From contig OY811971.1 of NCBI GenBank assembly GCA_963681505.1, forward strand, positions 21,108,876 to 21,172,875: DNA of 64,000 nt, in the 5' to 3' direction. The stretch's first letter is position 1. The number at the start of each line of letters is the position of its first letter. The stretch is from Eunapius fragilis (taxonomy: Eukaryota; Porifera; Demospongiae; Spongillida; Spongillidae). The position numbers and the translations under genes were made by a program. This document shows positions 34,170 through 44,477 of the stretch, one piece after another. Under the pieces are notes generated by a model that searched no databases, had not been told where the DNA came from, and saw nothing but the letters and a program-made list of their open reading frames with translations.

Positions 34170-34751
34170 GTGTTTATGGTTATGATTCAATGTTTCGCTC
34201 CTCTAGCTCTGTTGCCTTTGCTATGTCAATTCTAGCCCTTTTCGCGCTGTTTCTCTTTGCTCGCTGCCAGTCGAAGTCGCTTCGGACCTAGTTGCCCAGT
34301 ACTCCGAGCAAGCGCCACTCCAGGCTCTATACACCATCGCAAGCACATCCGCACCTTTTTTATTCGCTGCCACACAATGGGCCCATGAACCAATTAACGT
34401 TGCATTTGCAACGACGAGGCTGTTCAGAATCCATTGATCCCGTAGATTAACAATTGGTGGTTAGTTAACTGCAGTATTTGGGCAGGTCCCATAAGCTTCA
34501 TCGCAATTGTTTGGCGAATGGGCATTTGTTTAAAGGATAAAAACGTATTTTTTATATCTTGCACAAGTAAGTACGTGATCGGGAAGGGTTTTAGTATTCG
34601 TATTAGCATTCAAAGTCCACTTTATACATACCTTTTTGAGTCACTACTGTTCCGAGTGGGTCAAAAAGGGTATAATTGGAACAATGCTAAACATGCCGGA
34701 AAAATGGCGTCATTAAACTCATTATCTTAATGCATTGTTTGGAGCCACTTT
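34170..34751. other. Unannotated stretch
   Basis: No repeat, gene or terminus is recognised. Confidence 0.35.
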
Positions 34752-35192
34752 TTGCACAACCAGAATGAAACGCAGCAACACAGAGAGTCTAGGCATGTAG
34801 AAAGGACCTTTCTGTACACATACGTACCTAATTCAGATGCAGAAAGTTTTTTATACTCAGCGGGGAGGTGTTTCTATTGTACGCATGTGCAATTGGTGCG
34901 GGAGACTACTATTAGTCTGATTCAAAGTGTTCCCGTCTGGAAGTTTTTCGAGACATGCCACACCATCCGACATTACTTGCTGACATTGTTCTATATATCA
35001 AGATACATTTCAAAGTGGCTCTGTTATAATCTTGCTAGTTTTTCGAGCACAAAAAGTACGAATATTCGACTTTTTTGCATGATAGACTGGAATACGACAC
35101 AACGCTGTCTTGAGAGAAATGCTTTCCTTAATATTGGGGATGCACTTTATTGCATTCAAAGTACTATGCGATTGTTCAAAGCTCACAGTTGA
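34752..35192 (+). CDS. Unrecognised 146-residue open frame
   Basis: A long plus-strand open frame rich in Ser, Thr, Tyr, Phe and Cys, with no recognised motif, no signal peptide and no flanking splice signals that I can defend. The length is notable for this region, but a chance frame is quite possible. Confidence 0.2.
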   Translation: MHNQNETQQHRESRHVERTFLYTYVPNSDAESFLYSAGRCFYCTHVQLVRETTISLIQSVPVWKFFETCHTIRHYLLTLFYISRYISKWLCYNLASFSSTKSTNIRLFCMIDWNTTQRCLERNAFLNIGDALYCIQSTMRLFKAHS

Positions 35193-35325
35193 CTGTACTT
35201 TATACCCTCCCGGTCGCTTCGACCTGACTTAGTGACACGCCCCCCTACATGCAACATGCATGCGTGTTAATACAATGGCATACCCATTAAGTAAAAATAC
35301 ATACGTCTGTCCATTGATTCCTTAC

Positions 35326-35377
35326 CACACACACGCACACACACATGCACACACACGCACACACACATACACACAGA
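35326..35377. repeat. (CA)n-type microsatellite
   Basis: Imperfect CA/CG repeat of about 50 bases. Confidence 0.85.
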
Positions 35378-35469
35378 TCACAGCTATATGCATGCACAGG
35401 AATACAGAAAAAAAAACACAATTATTTATAATATTATATATATAAATCATCCTTAAGAAGTTTTTTAAG

Positions 35470-36435
35470 AGCCGCTGAGAGCTGGTTGTGCATGCATGGT
35501 TGTGTGCATCTGGTTGAGGAGCCAGAGCTAGTTGTGGGCCAGTGCTGGTTGTGGTGCCAGGGCTGACCAGAGCCAGAGCTGGTTGTGGGGCCAGAGCTGG
35601 TTGTGGGACCTAGGCCCAGAGCTAGCTGTGGAGCCAGTGCTGGTTGTGGGGCCAAGCTGGTGGTTGTGGGGCTAGAGTTGGTTGTGGGTCCAGGGTATGG
35701 AGCCAGAGCTGGTTGTGGAGCCAGGGCTGAATGTGGGTCCAGGGTATGGAACCAGAGCTGGTTGTGGGGTTAGGGCTGGTTGTGGGCAGGGCTGGTTGTG
35801 GGGCCAGGCTGGTTGTGGTGCCAGAGCTGGTTGTGGAGCCAGAGCTAGTTGTGGAGCCAGGGCTGGTTGTGGGTCCAGAGTATGGAGCCAGAGCTGGTTG
35901 TGGGACCAGAGCTGGTTGTGGAGCCAGGGCTGAATGTGGGTCCAGGGTATGGAGCCAGAGCTGGTTGTGGAGCCAGAGCTAGTTGTGGAGCAAGGGCTGG
36001 TTGTGGGGCCAGAGCTGGTTGTGGGTCCGGCATGGAGCCAGAGCTGGTTGTGGGGCCACGGCTGGTTGTGGAGCCAGAGTTGGTCGTCGAATCAGGGCTG
36101 GTTGTGGAACCAGGGCTGACTGTGGGGCCAGGGCTGGTTGCGGGGTTGTGCATTCATGAGGTCAGGGTAGCACAGTTGTACATAGGCCAAGGGTTGGTGT
36201 GGGACCAGAGCTGGTTGTGAGGCATGGTTGTGGGCCAGAGCTGGTTGTGGGTCATGCGTGCATGGTGTCAGGGCTGCATGGTTGTGCATAGGCCCAGAAT
36301 TGGTTCTGAGGGTAGGGCTGATTGTGGATGGGGACAGGTCTGGTTGTGCATGGTGTCAGGGCTGGTTGTGCATAGGGTCAGGGTTGGGTTGTGGGGGTAG
36401 GGCTGGTTGTACATGGGTCAGGGCCAGTATGTGAG
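35470..36435. repeat. ~1-kb minisatellite, 18-bp core unit
   Basis: Tandem copies of AGCCAGAGCTGGTTGTGG, with spacers such as GTCCAGGGTATGG, fill the interval and become irregular after 36130. All frames stay open in parts, giving repetitive Gly/Ala/Cys or Trp/Ser/Gln/Leu frames that are not genes. Confidence 0.93.
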
Positions 36436-37255
36436 ACCATGCAAGCATGCATGGACATTAGAACCATTCATTTTCTAAATGCCAGTGTCTGTTGTATAAA
36501 ACAGTCCGTGCACAACTATAACGTAGTACTATACTGATTAACCGTTTTGACCTAGTTGCTAGGTCTAGTGCACGAACTGTTAACTTCAAAACGTATAACA
36601 GAGCCACTTAGAAAACAAAAAACTTATCAAGTTCATTCAATGTACAATACAACGCTATGCCCCGTTAGAGCCAGAAAACTTCCTCAGTCTGTACACAAGC
36701 CAATGAGTAAAGACGTACCGCTAAAAGTGTATATGTTTTAAGTCGTACAGTGTTCGATTGGCTTAAGCTACGATCATGGTACTTGTGGTGTCGGATAGAG
36801 TACAAGTTGTATAACCATAAAACAGCGTCAAATATGCTACCAAGTGTTGTGTTAAAAAAGAGTAGCGCACATTCCAACGTTGTTCGATTGCAATATTTCG
36901 TTGCTAAGCACACGCAGCCATTTCAATATTTCTGGGCGTAGGTCTTTTTGACCCACGTTTCAATGTATTGAAACAGTAGTGGAGTACCGAAACGCATTAT
37001 TTGTATGCACATCTCTTCTACAACAAATCCATTTGGTACAGGATAGATTCTTAGCTTAATCCGATAGGTTCTTGTACTAGAATTTCGTATTGTTCTTACG
37101 ACTGCATTACTAGCGGACCTTTTTTTTTTTAATGCCCCCAAATGCAATGGTGACCCAGATTACTCGCGGATGCGGTGTTAAGATTATATTTTAAATTCTC
37201 CGCTTGCATGCGTTGGAAGTAACAATATCCCGCTATTACATAGGCGGCCCCAGCA
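36436..37255. other. Unannotated right part of transposon nest
   Basis: AT-rich sequence without recognised genes. A poly-T run at 37123-37132 and the GCGGATGCGGTGTTAA word near 37167 are the only landmarks. Confidence 0.35.
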
Positions 37256-37502
37256 TAACAGGGACCTAAGGGGGCGTAGTATGTTAGATTTCATAACTGT
37301 TTGTCGCTAATTGTACATACAAGCGAGTGTTAGAAGCTCTATTACGCTAATAATAACAACCACATTCTGTTGTCTCTTCACATTATTCTAATTTGAACCC
37401 TATTTTACGGGGTGGAAGGGGTGGGGGGGGGGGGGGGGGGGGAGGGGGGGGGGGGCGTAGAGTGGCGCTATAGCTCGGGGAGGGGGGGAGCCTAGGCCTT
37501 CC

Positions 37503-37534
<32 letters not shown>
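37256..37534 (-). repeat. Right inverted terminal-type repeat of the 9-kb nest
   Basis: Inverted match of 28561-28811, from AACAGGGACCTAAGGGGGCG to GCCTAGGCCTTCCGG and a C run. It contains an extra internal G-rich expansion at about 37420-37455. Confidence 0.85.
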
Positions 37535-37537
<3 letters not shown>

Positions 37538-37625
37538 GGGGCAACCTATGGTCGCTTCTAGTGAGCCTCCAAATGTACGTCAAAGAGATCTAATTAAGCG
37601 GCGATAGAAATAAAAATGTACGTAA

Positions 37626-37930
37626 ACACAATTTTTGAGTGACACAATTTTTAAGTGACACAATTTTTAAGTGACACAATTTTTAAGTGACACAATTTTT
37701 AAGTGACACAATTTTTAAGTAACACATCGATCTTTTAAGTGACACAATTTTTAAGTGACACAATTTTTAAGTGACATAATTTTTAAGTGGCACAAATTTG
37801 TGTCACGTCAAAAATGTGTCACATAAAAAAAGTGTATCATTTGAAAAAAGTGCGCTATTTCAAAAATGCGTCACATAAAAATAGTGCATCGTTTGAAAAA
37901 AGTGTGCTATTTCAAAAATGTGAATTTTGG
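37626..37930. repeat. 16-bp minisatellite joined to a 52-bp repeat
   Basis: About nine copies of ACACAATTTTTAAGTG (37626-37795) end at a palindromic centre CACAAATTTGTG. Past this centre the units read in inverted sense and become two ~52-bp copies containing TCACATAAAAA, TTTGAAAAAAGTG and CTATTTCAAAAATG. Confidence 0.9.
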
Positions 37931-37979
37931 CACGGATTCCACACCATATTTTACATCAGTATACGACTTGCCTGCAAAA

Positions 37980-38545
37980 CCTATATCCCACCAACTTTCT
38001 CAGTAAGAATGTTTTTATTTACTTGTTTCCTTAATTTTTTTAACACCCAAATCACTGTTGCAATGCAGGTTCCCCCCTTTCATTTAACCGATTTAATTCA
38101 ATCCAGACGTATTGTGAGAATTTTCTAGGTACTTTTGCTTAATTAGAATTGATAAGACCGTATATAGGCTTTTAGGCTTTTGTGTATCGAAGCCTAACAT
38201 CGACTAAGGCGAGTCCTCCAGCAAATTCTAAAGCTATTGGTGCAATTTTCATTGCTTAAAAGTGTTCCTGTCCCGAGTTATGAGTTCTCAAGAAGAAGCA
38301 GAAGAAGCAGAAGACGACCCGCCCATTATTTTTGGAAGGGGAACGAGGACAACATTTCTCGACAACCACACGGTTCTACGACGTGAAACAAAAACGAAAC
38401 TACTCAGTTTTGACTTCTAGATCGATTGCCGCAACAAGTTAGACGATCCGATCGTCGGGAGCGAAGCTACGATAGGGTCGCGGGATTTTAATTAAATTCA
38501 TAGTCGGGGTCAAAACCTATATGGAAGTTTCTAGCGAGACTTCTG
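37980..38545 (-). mobile_element. Hairpin/foldback element, copy 3 (half foldback)
   Basis: Only the right foldback arm is present (CCACCAACTTTCTC...GTTTTTATTTACTTG). It is followed by the AGAAGAAG...GACGAC tract (about 38290-38320), GATCGATTGCCGCAACAA and a terminal hairpin GAAGTTTC-TAGC-GAGACTTC (38524-38543). The order matches copy 2 at 43336-43957. Confidence 0.6.
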
Positions 38546-38624
38546 ATAAATTATACCGAGATGCGAATAAATATGGAACAGTTTATTATTATAGCAATTG
38601 AGCAATAGCATTGACTTATTTTTT

Positions 38625-38870
38625 TAGAAGCATCCGTGCATTGTGCTTTAGCATATTTGATCCCTCCAGCCGTTGAGGACGTAGAGGCTCCATCACTGTA
38701 GCTCCTGGATCAACTTGGCTCTTAAAAACACTCCGCTCTCTGATGGAGCGGATGACGCTGGAATAACCAGGTACTTTCGAGCAAGCTTTGCAATAGAGGG
38801 AAATTGTTTGTTGTACATTTTACACCATTCCAAAGAATCTAGAGAGGCCATGACATCTACTGATCTGATC
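38625..38870 (-). pseudogene. hAT transposase C-terminal fragment
   Basis: On the reverse strand DSLEWCKMYNKQFPSIAKLA, then RKYLVIPASSAPSE, is the hallmark start of the hAT dimerisation domain. The frame then shifts and stops appear. GCACAATGCACGGATGCT near 38634 corresponds to the domain end. A candidate element end resembling the hAT terminus CAGGG-TGCCG lies at 39354-39364. No upstream catalytic part is recognisable. Confidence 0.85.
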
Positions 38871-40253
38871 TCCGAGAGTCGAAGCCAAGAATCATTATTC
38901 CTCCTTCAGTATTAACTCCGTTGCCAAGACTGGTAGACACACATTGTTGTTCATCCTTGTGATGCCGTTCAATGTGACTTGACAAAGTGGAGTGTTCCCT
39001 GGAGTACGGCCTGGGGCAGTAATCACGAAACGCTTTATCTGCGTACTCCTTTGATGTATAGACCTTGAAATGAGACCAGACAGCGGATGTGTTTGCGCTA
39101 CTACAGTACTACTATAAACCTTCGCAATGACGTAAATCTCACGAGTTCCTCGGGATTGTATTCCCACAGATCCGGGTTTGAAACAGGTTTCAGCCGCTGA
39201 GGAGAGGAATAGGAATCGTAGAAACCGACGGACACGCTTCGTTGATTGACATCGTATAACGTAATATAAATGATTGACATTTACAAATTATAATATCTAC
39301 TAATTTGGCCTGCTCTGTCAGGCCAGCCTCAGGCAGGACCCCTAGCTGGCCTACGGCAGCCCTGGCGCCCATAGATCGACAAATTGTATGCATTCGACAC
39401 GCCAACGCCCAATAGATTCTACTATAGTTTTGTTAATCGTATTCATGACGCCGCAAATAGTACAACTAACGTAGCTTCTGCTCGTGCTTACTGAGAATAT
39501 TCCAGCTGGCCGGTGCTTTGTGTATGCTGAGCCTCTACCGCAGTTTCTTTTGTTGGTCGCCCTTATCACAAATGCATGGTCGGCTAATTAGGAACGGATA
39601 CCATAACACTGTGAGGAAGTGGGAGGGTGGGGAGGGGGGGGGGGAGAAATTATTTCACTATCAAAGTTTACCATATAAGGTATTATCAATGCCATATATG
39701 ATGAAAAAGTGACTATTCGCAATCCTTGCTGACATGAGGAGAGAGACGCTTCTGTCTTGCGCCTTTACTTTGGCAGGTACGTATGCACAAGGTACGCACT
39801 CATTTATGCGAGCTTAATTATCATTATTAATTGTCAATTCGAGTGAAGAGATGGCGAAGAGAAAGAAAACGCTCAAGCGAATTATACAGAGGGATAGGGA
39901 TGAATGCTTGTGATCGCACATGGAGTTATATTTGTCTTCTAAACTGATTGCTGCCATGCGAGCGAGCAGTGCTATGTAGAGAGATAATATACAGAGGGAT
40001 TGGAAACCCACGTGGGCAGGCGTATAATCTCTATGCGTACACGGCTATTTTGTGAGAATCTCACCTGTAAATGTGCGCTATCTCTGGAAAAGGGCGGGGA
40101 GCAGAGTGACAAAATCGATGACAGCACAGCAAAGTTTACGTTGAACTGTAAGATAGTAAAGGCATGAGGGAATACAGTTCTACGCTTTATTTGTTGTGAA
40201 CCTAGTCTAATTTTCGGATGCTCCTTGTCATCGGGTACGACATATCTTGACGC

Positions 40254-40778
40254 GTGGTCTTTGTGGACCCTCCATCGGCTTTCCTATATTACACCTGTCG
40301 TTCATTGTTGTCTCTACAGCTAGATCTCGTTCTTTTACGTGGCGCAGTGGCGGTTTGGAGAGCTCCTAATAAGCGAAACGCTCTTGTTTGACTTTTTCAG
40401 TCCCCTTACTTTGTGTACCTTTATCGCCATGTTGGCTGGAAAGATAATCATTTCTATTATGTATATGTATCAAAAGTTGTGTGGGCGGCGTGCAAGTGCA
40501 CCGATTGTTGAGCCAACCGTATTCTTTTTACACCTACATAGACTTTCCAAATATGATTTTTAAAAAATTCAAACAGGTAAATCTCGTAGATCTACGTGGC
40601 TTTTGTGGAAGTTTGGAGAGCTCCTATCAAAGGGTATTCAAGCTCCGTTGGGGTTCCATGTGCTTATACATGTATGGCTTCAACACTACCGCGTTAATTG
40701 GCGTTGCGTGGGTGAGTGTATGGGTAAATATTGGTACCCATTCGAGTAAACAACACGTAGGTATATAGGTCTACTGGT
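40254..40778. other. ~525-bp insertion specific to copy B
   Basis: Copy A runs directly from CATCTTGACGCG into GGCTATTCTTAGAATTAA (about 21722-21745), whereas copy B has about 525 bp between these anchors. GTTTGGAGAGCTCCTA occurs twice inside (about 40352 and 40613). No transposon hallmark is found, so it may be an insertion in B or a deletion in A. Confidence 0.7.
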
Positions 40779-41113
40779 TGGCTATTCTTGGAATTAATAC
40801 GTCATGTCATACCGCATGCATGTCACTGTTAGATATCCAGTCGCTTTACTGTCCTTGTTAAATGCACCGTGGGTTACATGCATTGTGGAAATTCAAGGTC
40901 AATTACTGTCAATCACGCTCAATAAGGACCAACGCTACTTTCTGTGCGCTTTGGATTAAAATGATAGATACTTTTGGTCAAAGTAACGGAACGTATTATC
41001 ACCATAAACAAGCGCTTAAGTTTCAGATATGTGGCGAACAGCAAACGCAGCTCTATCCACTGGTACTCCAATTATTACCATCCTTTACAATGTATTTCAG
41101 TTATTGGTAGGAA

Positions 41114-41151
<38 letters not shown>

Positions 41152-43335
41152 CGTTACTCATTGCTGGCAGGAATCCTCCCCGCCCCCCACTTTACCAAAG
41201 GTGAAAATTTCAAACGAATGCAGTTCAGGCCTGGGGACTCGATATTTTGCATACGAACATATAGAAGCGACTAGGAGTCCTGGTGAATCGATGCGGTTGT
41301 TCCAAAACCCTCGTCTCTCTTGGTAAGCATGACTACCAGAATCATGCATGGTCTTTCAACTGATCATGCTTTGGAACATTTCTATTCCAATTGCTTTTTA
41401 ACACCAGTTCCATGCGAAACAATTGAACATTTGTTGTGAACAGCCAAAATAAAAACTAATTGACTCCAAGCAGTTGAGCATTTTGATTGTTCAACCACTG
41501 TTATGATGCGCTCTAAGATTCGGATATTTGCACCTGTGCTGTCTTCAGGAACACCCAACCGACTCCTAAACTCGTGATAGTTTAAGGCAAAAGTACTGAT
41601 GAGTTGTCAAGCAAAATTTTTATCAAGAATGTAATTCTTACTTTATGCAGATACAAAAGGCAATCAAAATATTTTATCAAAATCAAACTATAGCAGCTTT
41701 CAGATGCAGAAGAGCTGCGATTAATTCATTTTGGTGTTTGGTTGATACATTGGGGGTGGATTCGATGTGGTGAAAAGTTCACAGTGTTGGTCTCAGCATG
41801 TGGTAGATATGATTCTGTTATCTGCAGTAATTGCTGTATATGTGTAGGTCAGGTTATCCATGGAAGAATAGTGAGATGAATCTGAACGCCACAACACTTT
41901 TAGAGCTTACCAACCTACATATTTAGCAACATGGTACCCGAAGAAGGGCTTTAACCTAAGTCAACACATCAAAGTGTTTCCAAATCAAATATATTGAATG
42001 CTTAAAAGCTTATGGGTCTTGAGGAGGCAATATCAATAATCTTCCATCCCTGAAGGCTACACGAATGTAAGTGATGAACAGAAGAGACATTAATGAAAAG
42101 GGATTTAACAATATTAAGCGAGTTTATATAGGAAGGGTGTCTTGGTATTTGTCAGCAACAGCCGCACTGAGAAAAGTTATTAGAATTTCAGTTGCTGGTG
42201 CAATGTAGTACGTCACTCTGTCCTGTTGTATAGAAGACTCATCTGAACAAGAATGAAATAGGAAAATGCATGATATTATCAGCAAATAAATGTGGGCCCC
42301 ATGCTTTTGTCTTTTTGCACAGCTCAATGGCCTACCTATGTTCAGCAATTGATATCAGAAGATGGGTCCCAACAATTGTATGGCCTTATAAAAAAAAATC
42401 TGTGCTATTTCAAGCAAGCCTACAACGATAGAGGTCTTGACCTACCAGCAAGAGTTATTAGATGACACAAAATGAGTGATGAAACAATGTGTACTGCCAC
42501 CATTTTAAGTGTGTTGTTGATGGTACAGAGTGGCATGCATGGCACTCCTGTATGCAAATACAATCCCGATACTCAAGATTTCGCAATGTATGATCAGTCA
42601 GCAGCCATAATTACAACTACAAGAACAGAGGAAATGTTGCAACATAGCTCATTTTCTTTTAGGTTGGGCACATTGCTAAAAGCATCTTCATATGAGCAGA
42701 AGCTGGAGTTGCAGAATTCATAATGCAAAGCTGGACGGATGAACACCATTAAGAGCTGTGATAACACGGCTGTGCAAGCCAGACATGTTGCTCATTACAT
42801 AGATGGACATATGTTGCTATTAGAAGTCCCTGTCGCTGGCCAAATTAGAGTGGTGTATTAAACGATTGGTCAATACAAGCACCCTGCTGAACAAGAAGGG
42901 AGGATGAGTTCAGATTGCGCTAGTCTCACGATTAAGAGACCAAATTCTGATAATGAGATTGGTCTTCTGATTATTTAATTAAAAGACGAGAGTCTTTTTG
43001 CAAAACAAAACCGTATTAAGACCGGAAATAAGAGAGATTTGATCATGTGAATACAAGAATATTGGCATTAGCTTTATAAGGTCTTCAAACAACTGGGTAC
43101 AAAACACAATAGACATTTTTGTTACCTCACACGTTATCTATGCATTGTAAGAATCATTTATTGTGAATATTCAATAACCTAGGTTGACTTATTAAACTAC
43201 AGGATTAGGACACAATAGCACACACATACGAAAACAGAAAGCAGTCTAAATACGAATGAAACATCTGTAGCTGGACAATTATGAGAGCTCAGATGCTCCA
43301 TGTTTGATCTCAGTTATTTCTGACATACTAAGTAA

Positions 43336-43957
43336 ACAAGTAAATAAAAACCTTCTCTAACGAGAAAGTTGGTGGGCATATAGGATTGACAATGTTGGTG
43401 TAAAAAGCACGGAAACAAGTGTGACAGAAATGTTACTGGAAAATTGAAATAGGCCTATATTTAGCCCATTTTCTCAGGCGTGCGCTGCCTAAATGTGACT
43501 GGGCTAAATATAGGCCTATTTCAATTTTCCAGTAACATTTCTGTCACACTTGTTTCCGTGCTTTTTACACCAACATTGTCAATCCTATATGCCCACCAAC
43601 TTTCTCGTTAGAGAAGGTTTTTATTTACTTGCTTCATAAGTTTTTTTTTCTCCGTGTCAACGAAGCTGACTAAAATTATTAGCGTGAGTTATACTTGACG
43701 GAGAAGAAGAAGACGACGACGACCAACAATTTTTTTGGGCATGGGCACGAGAAACAGGTTCTTAGTTGGTCTAGAAGCGCATAGTTTTATGACATGAAAC
43801 TAGCACCAAAACGTAGATCTTGGTGTTGTCGTTCGATTGCTGCAAAGAGAAAAGCTATCCGTTTCTTCGTTGTCCCTCGCGACGCAACTGAAAATTTTTA
43901 ATGACATTCATGACTCATCAATCAATCCTATATTGAACCTGCTGACGCAGGTTCAGA
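43336..43957 (-). mobile_element. Hairpin/foldback element, copy 2 (full insertion)
   Basis: The 622 bp are absent from copy A, where TAAGTAA joins TACACCAGC directly (24287-24300), so both boundaries are known. Left: a foldback of about 285 bp with outer arms CAAGTAAATAAAAACC...GGTTTTTATTTACTTG. Then a T run, a GAAGAAGAAGACGACGACGA tract, sequence homologous to 18075-18180 inverted, and a terminal hairpin GAACCTGC-TGAC-GCAGGTTC (about 43935-43954). No target duplication is seen; insertion is between A and T. No coding capacity. Confidence 0.85.
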
Positions 43958-44477
43958 TACACCAGCATGAAACAGTACCACACCAAACCAGCCTTAGATG
44001 CTTGACTTGGACACAAAATCTATGTTTAAAGCGTAAGGCCATAATAAAATGCTTTGTATTTATGTCAATACTGCAACAACAAAAAAGTTCAGGTAATTCT
44101 TTTGACAGATTAGACTGCAGGTCTTGAACCCTAAACCTATAGAAAGTCATCCAACTGTATGATAAGCACTTCGTGAGAAATAAAAAGTTATTGAAGTTAC
44201 ATTTTAGTTTTTACAAATCCTAAAAATGTATCTATTTCTCAAAGAACCGGTGTTAAAATAACTTAATGCATAATTGTATTACATGCAGGTTTATTGTTTG
44301 CAATTGAAGTTCATTCAGAGTGAGTTCTTGTGCCTCAATTACAATGCATCATCTAATATATGTGTACAAAGATACTTAAATGTATGTAGAATTGTGAATT
44401 GAAAAGTTTCATCTTCTTGTTTCACCCCTATCATCAATAGAGAATGTATGAAAGTACCTAGTGCATCAGTATGCAGC

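Noticed and set aside
35585-36434. Gly/Ala/Cys and Trp/Ser/Gln/Leu repeat proteins
   Set aside because: Overlapping open frames on both strands of an 18-bp minisatellite; no independent sign of coding.
42124-42348. Reverse-strand frame within the duplication
   Set aside because: The counterpart in copy A is interrupted, and no family is recognised.
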